Of a stretch of DNA of 64,000 bases, positions 19,151-30,847 are shown one piece after another (within the stretch, counting starts at the first letter, position 1; each line of letters begins with the position of its first letter). The notes below the pieces were generated by a model. It did no database searches. It saw only the letters and a list, made by a program, of their open reading frames with translations, and was not told where the DNA came from. The position numbers and the translations under genes were made by a program. This stretch comes from JANSXG01 sp024743075. Lineage in GTDB: Bacteria; Planctomycetota; Phycisphaerae; Phycisphaerales; UBA1924. The stretch spans positions 2,418,001 through 2,482,000 of the forward strand of contig CP159477.1 in NCBI GenBank assembly GCA_042140185.1, in the 5' to 3' direction.

Positions 19151-20580
19151 ATGCAAAGACGCACGCTCCTGAACCTCGCACTCGGCGCCGCCCTCGTCCT
19201 TCTCACCGCGAAGGCCGTGCTCGCCTGCTTCTGGGACCGCGACACGCTCGCACAGGAGGCGGCGGGCTTGCCCGGCGTGGTCGAGGTGCTGCTCGGGCGG
19301 ATCGACCGCTGGCCGCCGGAGTACTACGCGATGCGCCTCGAGCGCGTCACCAAAGAACTCGAAGCCGACCCCACCAACCTTGCCCTCTACGACGATGCGG
19401 CGGTCGCCTCCGACCGGCTCAAACGCTACGACGAGGCCATCGAATGGATGGCCGGCAAGCGAGCCGTCCTCGACACGCTCCCCGAGAACAGCGCTGAGCG
19501 TATAGAGCACGAGTACCGCTACCTCGCCAACCTCGGGACGCACCACGCCCACCGCTGGATCGCCAATGGCGGCTCCGCCGCCGACCTCACCGACCTTGAA
19601 CGCGCCATCGAACTCATCCGCGCCGCGATCGACCTCAACCCGGATGCGCACTTCGGCGCGAGAAGGTGCAATTGGGGTTTCTTGAGGCGCTGCGGCACAC
19701 GCGGAGAAGCCGCGTCAATGAGATTAGAATCCCGGTTGGCGTCTTTGTGACCGAACGGAGTACGCCGCAGGCCCTCGCGGAGCGTTACGGCGACTCGGAC
19801 GAAGCGCGAGAAGAGTCCAATCTCGTTCAGTATGTGCCGCGGGCTTACCGGTGCTGCCCGGAGCTCCGTTTCATGGGTTCTGATGTAATTTTGACCGCAG
19901 ACGAGGCGATTGAAGGGCTCATCGGTCTCATGACGCTCGGCGACGCGTGGGCCAGTGTGGATGCCCATGAATCGCTGGCAACCGCCATCATGGCGCACCG
20001 TAATCGACTCGTCGTCGGTCATCTGGCGGCATCACGATCGGCGGAATTGAGTGCAAACGGCGCACGCTCGATCATCCACCCGAATCGCGATCCCAAGGCA
20101 TCACTCTGGCTCGCGGGCGCCACACGTAGCATGGTGTCGCATGCTGGCGGAGTCGACAGGTACTTCGACCAAACCCGGCCTCTCGTGGATCAGATCAGGT
20201 CCGATCGCATGGCCTTCATCCAAAACCGTCTGGCGCAGGGCATACACCCCGACACACACTCGGACTTCTGGGACGGCTACCGGCAATCGGACATTCCGGA
20301 CCCGCCCGGCAGATGGGCACTCGTCAAAGTCCGTCTTTCCATCATCGCCTTCGGCGTCCTCTTCTTCGCTCCGTTCGTTCTCATGGCGACCTTCCGCTGG
20401 CGTGCCCACAAACCGTGGTCAATGATCGCATGGCTCATCGCAGGAGCCATACTGGTGGGCGGCCCGATGAGTCTCCTGCTCACGCTCGGACCCAGGATTG
20501 TGCCTAGCGACCCCGGCGACTTTGAGCGCTGGGAGTCTTACGAAGCCTTCCAGACCGCCATGCAATCCAACCAACGCTGA
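19151..20580 (+). CDS. Membrane protein of unknown function with TPR-like region (frame broken near 19655)
   Basis: An N-terminal signal/anchor (LLNLALGAALVLLTAKAVLA) is followed by CFWDRDTLAQEA and a helical, TPR-like stretch (NLALYDDAAVASDRLKRYDE). The frame shifts near 19655-19660: reading GGCCGC for GGCGC would join NPDAHFG to REKVQLGFLEALRHTR in the next frame. The remaining ~305 residues end with two transmembrane helices near the C-terminus (LSIIAFGVLFFAPFVL; SMIAWLIAGAILVGG). The restored protein has about 476 residues. Similar planctomycete proteins exist, but I know no function. Confidence 0.7.
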
Positions 20581-20601
20581 CCGCTACCGGCTCCGGGTAC
20601 C

Positions 20602-22080
20602 ATGGCGACTCACCCGCCCCGAGCCCGCGCCATGCCCGCCCCCATCACGATCTCATCCGAGTTCCTCGCGCAGTACGACGCCGAGCGTGCCGCCAAGCTC
20701 CGACGGCGCACGGTCTGGTACAGCATCACGGTGCTGTCGTTGGTGGGCATCAGCTGGCTGATGACGCTCTACGACGTCCTGACCGGCGTCGCGTTCACCG
20801 GCGGCGACACCGTCAGCGTCGCCGAGGTCTTCACCGATGTGCTCTACACGACGATGTTCGTCGGCGCGCTGTTCTACTTCGCGCGCCGTGTACGCCCGCG
20901 CGGTGAGGTCGTGCGCACGTTTCAGTGGCTCGTCGCCGTGTCGGGCGTGGTCGCGGTCATGGTCTCGCCGCTGATCATGAACACGGCCATTCACCCCGAC
21001 GCCACGCTCGAGCAAACCGCCGAAGCGCACGCCGGCCAGGCGTTCACCTCGCTGCTGACGGTTTTTCTGGTACACCTGCTCGCCTGCGTGTTCGTCGCGC
21101 TCTCGCCCCGCGAAGGGCTCATGCCGCTGATCCCCATCCTCGGCGCGTTCGCGATCTGGGTCGTCTTCGTTTCTGTCGGCCCGATCGGTCAGAAGGCCAC
21201 GCTCATCCTCCTCTCGCCGCTCATCGGCCTCCCCGGCCTCTCCTGGAGCTGGTGGCGCTATCGCAGTTTCGCCGAGCGGTTCAACGCGCGGGCCGTGCAG
21301 AAGCGGTACGCCGAGGTCACGCGCGAACTCACCGACGCGCGTCGGATCCACGAAGCGCTCTTCCCGCCGCCGGTCAGCCGCGGCCCGGTCCGCATCGCCT
21401 ACCGCTACGAGCCGATGCGACAGATCGGCGGCGACTTCCTCTTCGTCCGCCCGCTCGCGTTCCCGCCCTCGGCACCGACCGGTCCGGTGCTGGTCGTGAT
21501 CATCGACGTCACCGGGCACGGCATCGTCGCGGCGCTGGCCGTCAATCGCCTGCACGCCGAACTGGACCGGCTCAGCGCGGGCGGGCGGATTGCCGAGCCG
21601 CTGGAGGTGATCCGCGCACTCAACACATTCACCTATCAATCGCTGTCGGGGCAGGCGGTCTTCGCGACCGCGATCGCCCTGCGCATCGAGCCCGGCCCCG
21701 ATCCGGTCGTCCGATGGGCCAGCGCCGGACACCCGCCCGCTTTTCTGCGTTTGCCTGATGGACGCGTCCGGTCCCTCGACAGCACCGCGACAGTGCTCGG
21801 CGTGCTAGGCGATCACGACTTCGAGTCGACCGAGGAGCGCGCCCATTGCCCGATCGGCTCAGCGATCATCGCCTACACCGACGGTGCGAATGAGACGACC
21901 GACGCCCGCGACCAGGAGTTCGGCCTGAGTCGCCTGCGCGGGCTCATCGAGAAAGGCGCGTGCGGCGAACTGGCCGACACGATCGCCAGTGCCGTCGAAG
22001 CGCACCGCGACGGGCCGCCCGCCGACGACACGCTGATCGTCGAGGTGACACTGCGAGCGGACGCCGAGGCCGACGCCTGA
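20602..22080 (+). CDS. Membrane-bound SpoIIE/RsbU-type PP2C protein phosphatase
   Basis: The 492-residue protein has six hydrophobic helices in its first 220 residues and a cytosolic PP2C-like phosphatase domain after that. The linker helix RELTDARRIHEALFPPP is the usual RsbU/SpoIIE lead-in. The catalytic domain shows QIGGDFLFVRPL and VVIIDVTGHGIVAAL (metal-binding Asp), WASAGHPPAFL, AYTDGANET and DDTLIVEV. Such enzymes dephosphorylate anti-anti-sigma proteins in partner-switching stress control; no partner is nearby. The start is uncertain: ATG at 20602 or 20632. Confidence 0.9.
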   Translation: MATHPPRARAMPAPITISSEFLAQYDAERAAKLRRRTVWYSITVLSLVGISWLMTLYDVLTGVAFTGGDTVSVAEVFTDVLYTTMFVGALFYFARRVRPRGEVVRTFQWLVAVSGVVAVMVSPLIMNTAIHPDATLEQTAEAHAGQAFTSLLTVFLVHLLACVFVALSPREGLMPLIPILGAFAIWVVFVSVGPIGQKATLILLSPLIGLPGLSWSWWRYRSFAERFNARAVQKRYAEVTRELTDARRIHEALFPPPVSRGPVRIAYRYEPMRQIGGDFLFVRPLAFPPSAPTGPVLVVIIDVTGHGIVAALAVNRLHAELDRLSAGGRIAEPLEVIRALNTFTYQSLSGQAVFATAIALRIEPGPDPVVRWASAGHPPAFLRLPDGRVRSLDSTATVLGVLGDHDFESTEERAHCPIGSAIIAYTDGANETTDARDQEFGLSRLRGLIEKGACGELADTIASAVEAHRDGPPADDTLIVEVTLRADAEADA

Positions 22081-22112
22081 CGGCTTAGGGTAGACTCCCG
22101 AGCGGAGGCACC

Positions 22113-22619
22113 ATGGCACATTCAGACCCGCTGACCATTCTGATCGAAACCAATTCGTGGGCGACGCGTAACCTGATTGAGGCCTGTCGCCCGCTCTCCC
22201 ACGACCAGTTCCATCAGAAGTTCGAGATGGGCCTCGGCTCGCTGCACGCGACGATCACCCACATCCTCAGCGCGATGCGCGGCTGGACCGATATGCTGGC
22301 CGGGCGCGATCAGCGCGAACGCCTCGAGTCCGGCGGCGAACGCAGCGCTGATGGACTGCTCGACCTGTTCGAGGAAATCGACCAGGACTTCCGCGAGGCC
22401 GCGATGTCCCACCCGGCGGACGGCGTCGCCACTTCCGAACGCGGCGGCCGCTCCTACTCGTTCACCCGCGGCGGCGTGCTCACCCACGTCACCACCCACG
22501 GCATGCACCACCGCGCCCAGTGCCTGAACATGCTCCGCCACCTCGGCGTTGAGCAATTGCCCCAGAGCGCGGTGGTCGAGTGGATGCTGTTCGTGGACGG
22601 GGCCGCCCAGCCGGTGTGA
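22113..22619 (+). CDS. DinB family protein
   Basis: The 168-residue protein has the DinB four-helix metal-binding pattern: one His in LHATITHIL near residue 46 and the pair in THGMHHRAQCLNMLRHLG near residue 131. DinB-fold proteins include damage-inducible proteins and thiol transferases such as bacillithiol S-transferase. The specific activity is unknown. It ends about 20 bases before the TPP riboswitch and is probably not under its control. Confidence 0.88.
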   Translation: MAHSDPLTILIETNSWATRNLIEACRPLSHDQFHQKFEMGLGSLHATITHILSAMRGWTDMLAGRDQRERLESGGERSADGLLDLFEEIDQDFREAAMSHPADGVATSERGGRSYSFTRGGVLTHVTTHGMHHRAQCLNMLRHLGVEQLPQSAVVEWMLFVDGAAQPV

Positions 22620-22639
22620 TACACTCCCACCGACCGTTT

Positions 22640-22720
22640 GTCGCACGGGGCGCTGGCATCCGCCGGCTGAGACGCACCCGTTGAACCTGATCCGGTTCGT
22701 ACCGGCGGAGGGATTGCGAT
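22640..22720 (+). promoter_or_regulatory. TPP riboswitch (THI element)
   Basis: All conserved blocks are present in order: ACGGGGCGC, GGCTGAGA (22665), CACCCGTTGAACCTGATC and CCGGCGGAGGGA. Helix P1 closes exactly (TCGCA 22641-22645 with TGCGA 22715-22719). It sits 65 bases before the thiC start codon, where thiamine pyrophosphate binding is expected to lower thiC expression, probably by masking the ribosome-binding site because no terminator with a T run is seen. Confidence 0.95.
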
Positions 22721-22785
22721 CCGGGCAGCGCACACGCGCACGCCCGCTGCACCCGAGTCCGGCGAGCCCTCACGAGAGGCACGCC

Positions 22786-24853
<2,068 letters not shown>

Positions 24854-24854
<1 letters not shown>

Positions 24855-25474
24855 TGGATCTGTCGACTTGGCCGAAGCACAAGAGAGCTGTGAATCGCGA
24901 AGAGATGTTCAATCTCTTTGCAGCCTTCGCTTCTCTCTACCGCGATCAGCAGGTCGAGATTCTTGAATCGTCTCACGCCCTTGATGAGATCCTCGCGACT
25001 TACGCGTCTTCTTTCGAACTGCCGGATGAGCCGTTCGCGTGGGAGTTTCGAAGAGCCGGAACGGAGGAGATTTACTTCGTCGGAATTCATCCGGGGCACA
25101 GCGTTGGCTATTGGAGGCGTGAGAGCGGACCTCGCGGTCTAATCGGGCTTGTTGGTGATTGCATTGTTGGATTCGGCTTGGTGCTTTGTGGGCTGACCAT
25201 GCTGGTGCTGTTTTACTTGTTCCTGAAGCACATTGTGCATCCGAATCAACCCGTATGGCCGCCGACATTCTGGGTCACCATCAAGACTTTGATTCCACTG
25301 GCGGCGTATACGATCTTTGCCGAACTGCTCATCGTGCTCGGGCTGCGCCGGATCACCAATCGGGAACAACTGCTGGCCAGATTCTTAAAGCAGCAACTCA
25401 TCGCTATGGGCGTGATTGGGGCGGTTCTTGTTGTCGCGATTGTTGTCACGCTGATCGTACTCCTGATTCCGTAG
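24854..25474 (+). CDS. Membrane protein of unknown function
   Basis: A 206-residue product starts MDLSTWPKHKRAVNREEM. Its ATG overlaps the thiC stop (TGATG), so it is probably translated from the thiC message. The N-terminal ~95 residues are soluble and the rest holds three transmembrane helices (FGLVLCGLTMLVLFYLFL; LIPLAAYTIFAELLIVLGL; GVIGAVLVVAIVVTLIVLL). Its base composition reads as less GC-rich than thiC, which suggests later acquisition. No domain is recognised, and a thiamine link is only positional. Confidence 0.7.
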
Positions 25475-25483
25475 GACTTCGTT

Positions 25484-25647
25484 GAGATACTCGGAAGGTT
25501 CGGGCCGCCCCCTCATCCGTCCGCGTGCTGATTCGCACGCGGCCACCTTCTCCCTCGAGGGGAGAAGGGCCAAGACGCAGACGGTTTGGCTCCCTCTCCC
25601 CTTGAGGGAGAGGGCAGGGGTGAAGGGTTCGCACCGAAGATGCGAGG
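25484..25647. repeat. Palindromic intergenic repeat, copy 1
   Basis: A ~164-bp unit repeats at 27078-27239 in the same direction with high identity. It contains stacked inverted repeats: CCGCGTGC/GCACGCGG (25521-25542), CCTTCTCCC/GGGGAGAAGG, and CCCTCTCC/GGAGAGGG, ending in CGCACCGAAGATGCG. The two copies bracket the erythromycin-esterase-like gene. Confidence 0.8.
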
Positions 25648-25729
25648 GTTTGGCTTTCGGGTCATACTTGACGGGGACGCTTCCTGATCCGATTGATCGT
25701 GATCATGCTTTCGATGGAGACTGCTGCTT

Positions 25730-27010
25730 ATGTTGCCCTCACGGTTCTGGATCGCGGTGTGTCTGTGCCTGAGCACGGCTGTGTGCGCAGCGGACACCAT
25801 TCGCCCTGCCGCGTTGGAACCTTTCGCCGAGCAGTTTGAGAGCATCGACTCATCGGAGTTCGGTTTTTTGCGAGAGGCAGCAGAGTCATCCCGGATCATC
25901 GGGATCGGAGAGAGCACGCACGGCACGGCAGATTACACCGACCTTGTTCGTGAGATGATCAAATATCTTTCTGCGGAGTGTGGGTACGACACGCTCATCA
26001 TCGAATCCTCTGTGGGTGAAGCGGCCTACTTCAACGAGTACATCCTTTCCCAGCGGGAGGATCTGGAAAGCATCCTCACCGAGGTCAATACATCGTGGCG
26101 GTACCGGACGACCCAGTTCGTGGAGCTGTTGAACTGGTTGCGTGAGTACAACCGTGCCCATGCTGATCGGCCGATCGAACTGCACGGGATGGAGATGCAG
26201 ATTGTCGCGGCGGACGCGGTACGGCTGCGAGCGTTTCTGGAAGGCGTCGGGTCCGATGTGGCAGTGCCCGCTTTTCAGAAACACCTGTGGCAGCGGATAC
26301 CGCGGTCCGAGCGCCTGAGCGACTACCAGCAGATCCTGACGATCCTCGACGCGTTCGATTCGAATCGGGAGGAGTGGATCGAGTCGCAGGGGGCTGATGC
26401 GTATCTCGTCGCGTTTCATCATGCCGAGGTGATCCAGCAGTTCCTCCTCGCCAGTGCGCAGGCACGCGAGCAGCGCAAGCACGATCTGCGTGATCTCTAC
26501 ATGGGTGAGAATGTGGAATGGATACTCTCCTTTCGGGGCAGGGATTCAAAGGCTTTGGTGTGGGCTCACAATGCGCACATCGCGAAGGGCGTAGACAACG
26601 GCATCGTGGATGTGCTGGGCCATCAACTCGATAAGCGGTTCGGCTCTGCCTACTACGCGATCGCCACGGACTTTGGAACCGGCTCATTTCTCGCGTTTCC
26701 GCCGGATGCGGATGTGGTTGGTTGGACGATGCAGCGCTACGAACGAGCCCAGGTCGAAGCGGGCACCTTCACCAGCACACTGCACGAACTTGGCGGCCCG
26801 AATGTGTTTGTGGATCTGCGTGCCGCGGCGGAGGCTTCCCCGGACCTTTCCTGCAGGCTCAAGGAACCGGTGCTGATGATGACCGGTGCCGGGTCGCAGA
26901 AGCACCCGCAGGAAACCAGGCAGTATCAGATCGGCACGAAGTTCGATGCGGTGATTCACCTTGGTCAGACCGAGCCGATTGAATGGGTGGAGTTTGAGTC
27001 TGGTGACTGA
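25730..27010 (+). CDS. Secreted erythromycin esterase family protein
   Basis: The 426-residue protein has a signal peptide (FWIAVCLCLSTAVCA) and the erythromycin-esterase fold: IGIGESTHGTADYTDLVREM near residue 62 (His in the catalytic pocket), TLIIESSVGEAAYFNEYI near 94, WRYRTTQFVELLNWLREYN near 130, IELHGMEMQ near 155 and ALVWAHNAHIAKG near 277. Family members hydrolyse the macrolactone ring of macrolides, but many distant members have no shown resistance role. It is flanked by two direct copies of a palindromic repeat and reads as less GC-rich than its surroundings, which suggests a gained segment. Confidence 0.85.
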   Translation: MLPSRFWIAVCLCLSTAVCAADTIRPAALEPFAEQFESIDSSEFGFLREAAESSRIIGIGESTHGTADYTDLVREMIKYLSAECGYDTLIIESSVGEAAYFNEYILSQREDLESILTEVNTSWRYRTTQFVELLNWLREYNRAHADRPIELHGMEMQIVAADAVRLRAFLEGVGSDVAVPAFQKHLWQRIPRSERLSDYQQILTILDAFDSNREEWIESQGADAYLVAFHHAEVIQQFLLASAQAREQRKHDLRDLYMGENVEWILSFRGRDSKALVWAHNAHIAKGVDNGIVDVLGHQLDKRFGSAYYAIATDFGTGSFLAFPPDADVVGWTMQRYERAQVEAGTFTSTLHELGGPNVFVDLRAAAEASPDLSCRLKEPVLMMTGAGSQKHPQETRQYQIGTKFDAVIHLGQTEPIEWVEFESGD

Positions 27011-27077
27011 TGCTGTGGGATGTTCGTGGTTGAGTGGGGATGGTCTGCGTGTCAGCCTCAGGGCTTGGGGTGGAAGC

Positions 27078-27239
27078 GGGATAGTCGGAATTTCTGGACC
27101 GCCCCCTCATCCGTCCGCGTGCTGAGCCGCACGCGGCCACCTTCTCCCTCGAGGGGGGAAGGATTAGGAGACAGGTTCCGGCTCGTTCTCCCCTTGCGGG
27201 AGAGAGCCGGGGTGAGGCGTTCGCACCGGAGGTGCGAGG
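27078..27239. repeat. Palindromic intergenic repeat, copy 2
   Basis: This is the second copy of the unit at 25484-25647, in direct orientation and starting 1594 bases later. Shared blocks include CCGCCCCCTCATCCGTCCGC, the GCACGCGG arm, CTTCTCCCTCGAGGGG and TTCGCACCG-GGTGCGAGG. The remaining gene-free bases to 27372 contain a second hairpin region, listed separately. Confidence 0.8.
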
Positions 27240-27304
27240 ACGAGGAGCTGGAAAGCTCCGAAGAAGCCGCGTTCTCCCGTGTGCGGCTGGTGCCGGAGGG
27301 GAGG

Positions 27305-27337
27305 GGCGCGCAAAACAGGGCGACGCCTGTGCGCGCC
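27305..27337 (-). terminator. Hairpin downstream of the PfpI/DJ-1 gene
   Basis: Outer arms GGCGCGCA/TGCGCGCC (27305-27312 with 27330-27337) enclose an inner ACAGG/CCTGT-type stem that is followed on the minus strand by TTTT. It lies 36 bases after the minus-strand stop at 27373 and may be its terminator. Confidence 0.4.
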
Positions 27338-27372
27338 GCCCCGTGGAAAGAGTGCGATTCGAGTCGCGTGGC

Positions 27373-27945
27373 TTACGCCGTCTTCTGGCGCTTGTGGACG
27401 CCCTCGGCGACCTCTTCGATCAGTTTCTTGTTGAAGGCCGGAAGGTCGTCGGGCGTGCGGCTGGTGACCAAGGCCTGATCGCAGACGCACTCGGCGTCCA
27501 CCCAGCGGGCCTTGGCGTTCTTGAGGTCGTTCTTGATCGACGGGAAGCTGGTCACCTCGCGTCCCTCGATCACACCGCAGTCGATGAGGATCTGCGGGCC
27601 GTGGCAGATCGCACCGACGGGCTTGCCGGCCTTGAAGAAGGCGCGGACAAACTCTGTCGCGTCTTCACGCATGCGGAGCTTGTCGGGGTTCATCACGCCG
27701 CCGGGGAGCACGAGCGCGTCGTACTCGTCGGCGCGTCCGAGCGCATCTTTGATGGTGATGTCGACGTCGACCGGGTCGCCCCAGTTGCCGTCTTTCCAGC
27801 CCTTGATCTGGCCCTCTTCAGGCGAGACCACATGAACGGTCGCGCCCTCGTTCTTCAGGGCCTTGATAGGCTCGGTGAGTTCGCTTTGCTCGTAGCCGTC
27901 GGTCGCGAGCACGGCGACTTTGCAATCGCTGAGTTTGTTGGCCAT
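27373..27945 (-). CDS. Type 1 glutamine amidotransferase-like protein (PfpI/DJ-1 family)
   Basis: The 190-residue protein shows the PfpI/YhbO pattern: VAVLATDGYEQSELTEPIKAL near residue 10, YDALVLPGGVMNPDKLR near 74, and the nucleophile elbow GAICHGPQIL near 112 with reactive Cys; TSRTPDDLPAF is near 168. Family members act as intracellular proteases, glyoxalases or protein deglycases in stress. AAGGAG precedes the ATG at 27945. Upstream in-frame codons lack a better site. Confidence 0.92.
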   Translation of the reverse strand: MANKLSDCKVAVLATDGYEQSELTEPIKALKNEGATVHVVSPEEGQIKGWKDGNWGDPVDVDITIKDALGRADEYDALVLPGGVMNPDKLRMREDATEFVRAFFKAGKPVGAICHGPQILIDCGVIEGREVTSFPSIKNDLKNAKARWVDAECVCDQALVTSRTPDDLPAFNKKLIEEVAEGVHKRQKTA

Positions 27946-28136
27946 GTGGAGTACTCCTTCGCTTTGGGGGTTGTGGCACGCCCGCCGAAACCGACGAGCG
28001 ATACGCAACAATGGCAACGAGCGGTGACGCGCCGGTGAGCGCGCGATGAAGCTGGTTTCATTCACAAGGCGCTGGCGCTCGTTTCCCCGGAACGGGTCAT
28101 GGCACCTTCCGGGAAACCGCGTAGATCGCCCGCGAA

Positions 28137-29728
28137 TCAGTCGCGCAGCAGCCCCGAGGCCCGCAGCACTTCCAGCATCTCACGCGTGAACGCGCGGGCC
28201 TCCGACGAACGCAGCACCGAGCCGTGGTCCGTGCCGGGCACGAGCTTGATGTACCCGGTGTCGCCCGGCGCGCGCGTGCGGAGTTGGTCCAGCCGCTCCG
28301 AGAGCATGCCAACGGCCTTGTGCAGGTCAAAGTTGTCCTCCGTGCCGCAGATCAGCCTGATCCGCGTGCGCCAGAGCAGGGCGTAGCGGTCCGGGTCGGA
28401 GGCGAGTTTGGCCGAAAGGTCGTGCTGGCGATACGCGCGGGCGATGGTCCGATCGATGGCCCCGGTGCGCGGGTCGAACAGCGCTGCCGGGTGCGACGAG
28501 CCGCCGGGACCCGCCCGGCTGGGGCCGAACGCCGCGAACCACGAGTCCCACTGCTGCCCGCTGGTGTTGTTGGGGCCCATGACCTCTTCCATGAGGTTCT
28601 CCTCGCGGATGGTCATCTCGACCTCGCCTCCGGAGGTGTAGGAGGGAAAGGGCCGGCGCTCGCCTTCCGGGCGCCCGGCGCGCGAAAGTACATGTTGGGC
28701 GACTCGTAGATGTCCACCGCCTGGAACGCGCGGAAGTCCACCGGATCCGGCGCGCTGGAGAACGCGATGCCGAACGTCTGCGGGTAGGTCAGCGCGAGGT
28801 GCAGCACCGTCCAGCCGCCGGACGAGTGCCCGCGCAGGATCCGCCCCTCCGGCCGATCCACCAGGTTGAACTTCTCCGTCAGATGCGGCACGAGTTCACT
28901 GACCAACGCCTCGCCGACGGGTCCGTTGTTCGGGCTGTCGAGGAACAGGTGGTGCCCGTTCGGGCCTTCCGGATCGAGCGTGATGGCAAAGGCGGCCCGG
29001 TCGAGGCGCTTCGCGTCCGGGTCGGTGGTGCGCTGGCGCCGTCTCGGCTCGGACAAGCCGCCGAGATGGTTGCCACCGAAGCCGGGGACGTTGTAGATCG
29101 CCGGGTAGGCGCGCGCTGGATCGTGATTCTCCGGGAACACCACCGTGGCGCACAAAGACTTCATAGCCGCGAACCTTTGAAAGCAGTTCCGAACGGAGTT
29201 CGACGATCTCCACGCCGCCGGCGCGCAGGGCCTGCGGATCACGATCCGTCTGCTCGACGGCACGGTTCAGCACCAGCCGGTACGCCCGGTCCTCCGCGCC
29301 CCCCACTTCGATCTCGACGATGTCGCTCGACAGATTGCCGGGCTCGCGACTCCAGCTCGAATCCAGCCGAACCCGGTCGAGCACCGCCTGGCGCGATAGG
29401 TCCCTGCGGGCAGATTGCTCCAAACCACCGGAAATGAGGTCGCCCGGTCGGTCAGCAGCACATCGATGCCCGGCACGAGATCGGTCACGTCGAAGCCGTA
29501 CATCGGCTGGGGATCGGAGAAGAACGGGCCACTTGCGGGCGACGCCCGCTGCAGGCGCCGGCTTTCGGCGGCGTCGGCCTCGCTGATCAGGTACACGACG
29601 ATCCGGCCCGTGACCGGACCGCCCGCGATTTGCGGATCGATCGAGACGCTGACCGAGGTGCCCGCGCCCGCGAGCGGCGCAAAGGCTGCCAGGAAGATGA
29701 TGCACACGAAGCGACAGGCGAAGGCCAT
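28137..29728 (-). CDS. Secreted esterase-like alpha/beta hydrolase (three frame breaks)
   Basis: The protein begins with a signal peptide (VCIIFLAAFAPLAGA) and a beta-rich N-terminal domain, then an esterase D/Fes-type hydrolase domain. Breaks lie near 29390 (TYRA to QAVLDRV), 29163 (KVRG to KSLCATVVFPEN) and 28672 (YFRAPG to PEGERRPFPSYTSG). The hydrolase core has VPGFGGNHLGG, the nucleophile elbow GHSSGGWTVLHLALTYP, and TDHGSVL with the catalytic His. Two of the three breaks are repaired by one extra C. The restored protein has about 530 residues. It likely cleaves ester-linked substrates outside the cytoplasm. Confidence 0.78.
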
Positions 29729-29802
29729 GCGTGGGTTTCCTCGAAGATGACAACCGGCGCAACCGGTTCAGTCGCGCCCGAACGCATACCCTACCCGCAC
29801 CC

Positions 29803-30678
29803 ATGCCCGAGGATTCACAGCAGCAGCCCGACCGCCCCGAAACGCTCTCCATGTCCGAGGAGGACTGGTACGACCACCCGAAGTGGTACGACGTGCTCCA
29901 CGCGCGCGGCACGGCGGCCGAGGTCACCGGCATCGAGGTCATCGCCCAGCGCTTCGCCGGCTGGGACCCCGACGACCGCTACCTGAACCTGCTCGAACCG
30001 GCCTGTGGCACCGCGAGGCATCTCCGCGTCGGCGCGCGCCGGGGGCATCACTGCTGGGGCATCGATCTCGCCGAGCCCATGCTCGAGTACGGGCGTGAGC
30101 GACTGCGCGAAGCCGGACTCAAGGCCACCCTGCTCAATCTCGACATGACCGCGTTCAGCGCAAACGACCTCGGGCTGGGGCACCGGCGGATCGATGTCGC
30201 GTTCTGCTTCATCAACAGCGTGCGCCACCTGCCGACCGATGAGGCGATGGTCTCGCACCTGCGCAGCGTAAAGCGGGTCCTGGCGCGCGAAGGGGTATAC
30301 GCCCTCGGGATAGGCCTCGCGTCCTACGGGAGCGAGCGGGAATCGGAGGATGTGTGGAAAGGCAAGCGTGGTCAGTGCGCGGTGACGCAGATGGCCCAGT
30401 ATCTGCCGCCACCGAATCTCATAGTTGGCCAGAGGGGTTCAGAAATCGAGCCTCATCGCAACGAGCGGGTCATCAGCCAACTCGCGGTCACGACACCCAC
30501 CCGCGAAGTGTTCGTCTCCCACGCGTTTTCGCTTCGGACCTACGACGCCTCCGAGTGGCAGGCGGTCCTGAAGAAGGCGGGGCTCGAAGTGGTCGGGCTG
30601 GTGGACGAGTTCGGCGACGACCTCGATTGGGACTGGCGAGCCGGGGCCCCAGGCTACGCTGTGTTCCTGCTCCGCTGA
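29803..30678 (+). CDS. SAM-dependent methyltransferase
   Basis: The 291-residue protein has a class I methyltransferase fold: YDVLHARGTAAEVTGIE near residue 30, LLEPACGTARHL (motif I) near 65, HHCWGIDLAEPMLEYGRERL (motif II acid) near 82, and IDVAFCFINSVRHL near 128. This resembles small-molecule methyltransferases of the Methyltransf_25 type. The start at 29803 (MPEDSQQQ) is chosen over one 72 bases upstream because the extra residues look like untranslated leader. Divergent from the esterase gene. Confidence 0.85.
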   Translation: MPEDSQQQPDRPETLSMSEEDWYDHPKWYDVLHARGTAAEVTGIEVIAQRFAGWDPDDRYLNLLEPACGTARHLRVGARRGHHCWGIDLAEPMLEYGRERLREAGLKATLLNLDMTAFSANDLGLGHRRIDVAFCFINSVRHLPTDEAMVSHLRSVKRVLAREGVYALGIGLASYGSERESEDVWKGKRGQCAVTQMAQYLPPPNLIVGQRGSEIEPHRNERVISQLAVTTPTREVFVSHAFSLRTYDASEWQAVLKKAGLEVVGLVDEFGDDLDWDWRAGAPGYAVFLLR

Positions 30679-30847
30679 GCATCGATCGGGCTGCAGAGCC
30701 GTGCGGGAAGGGCCGATAAAGCGTCTGATGGGACGATCAGTGCCCCGGCTCGCACTGACGGTCGGTTCGGACCGATCGGGTACAGTGTCCGAACCTCTTT
30801 TACGCCTGCGGCGTGTTACCTCTGACCACGGACCGGGAAGACCGCGC

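Noticed and set aside
25484..27239. CRISPR array or transposon made of the two palindromic repeats
   Set aside because: Only two copies with one gene between, no spacers, no transposase and no terminal target duplication seen.
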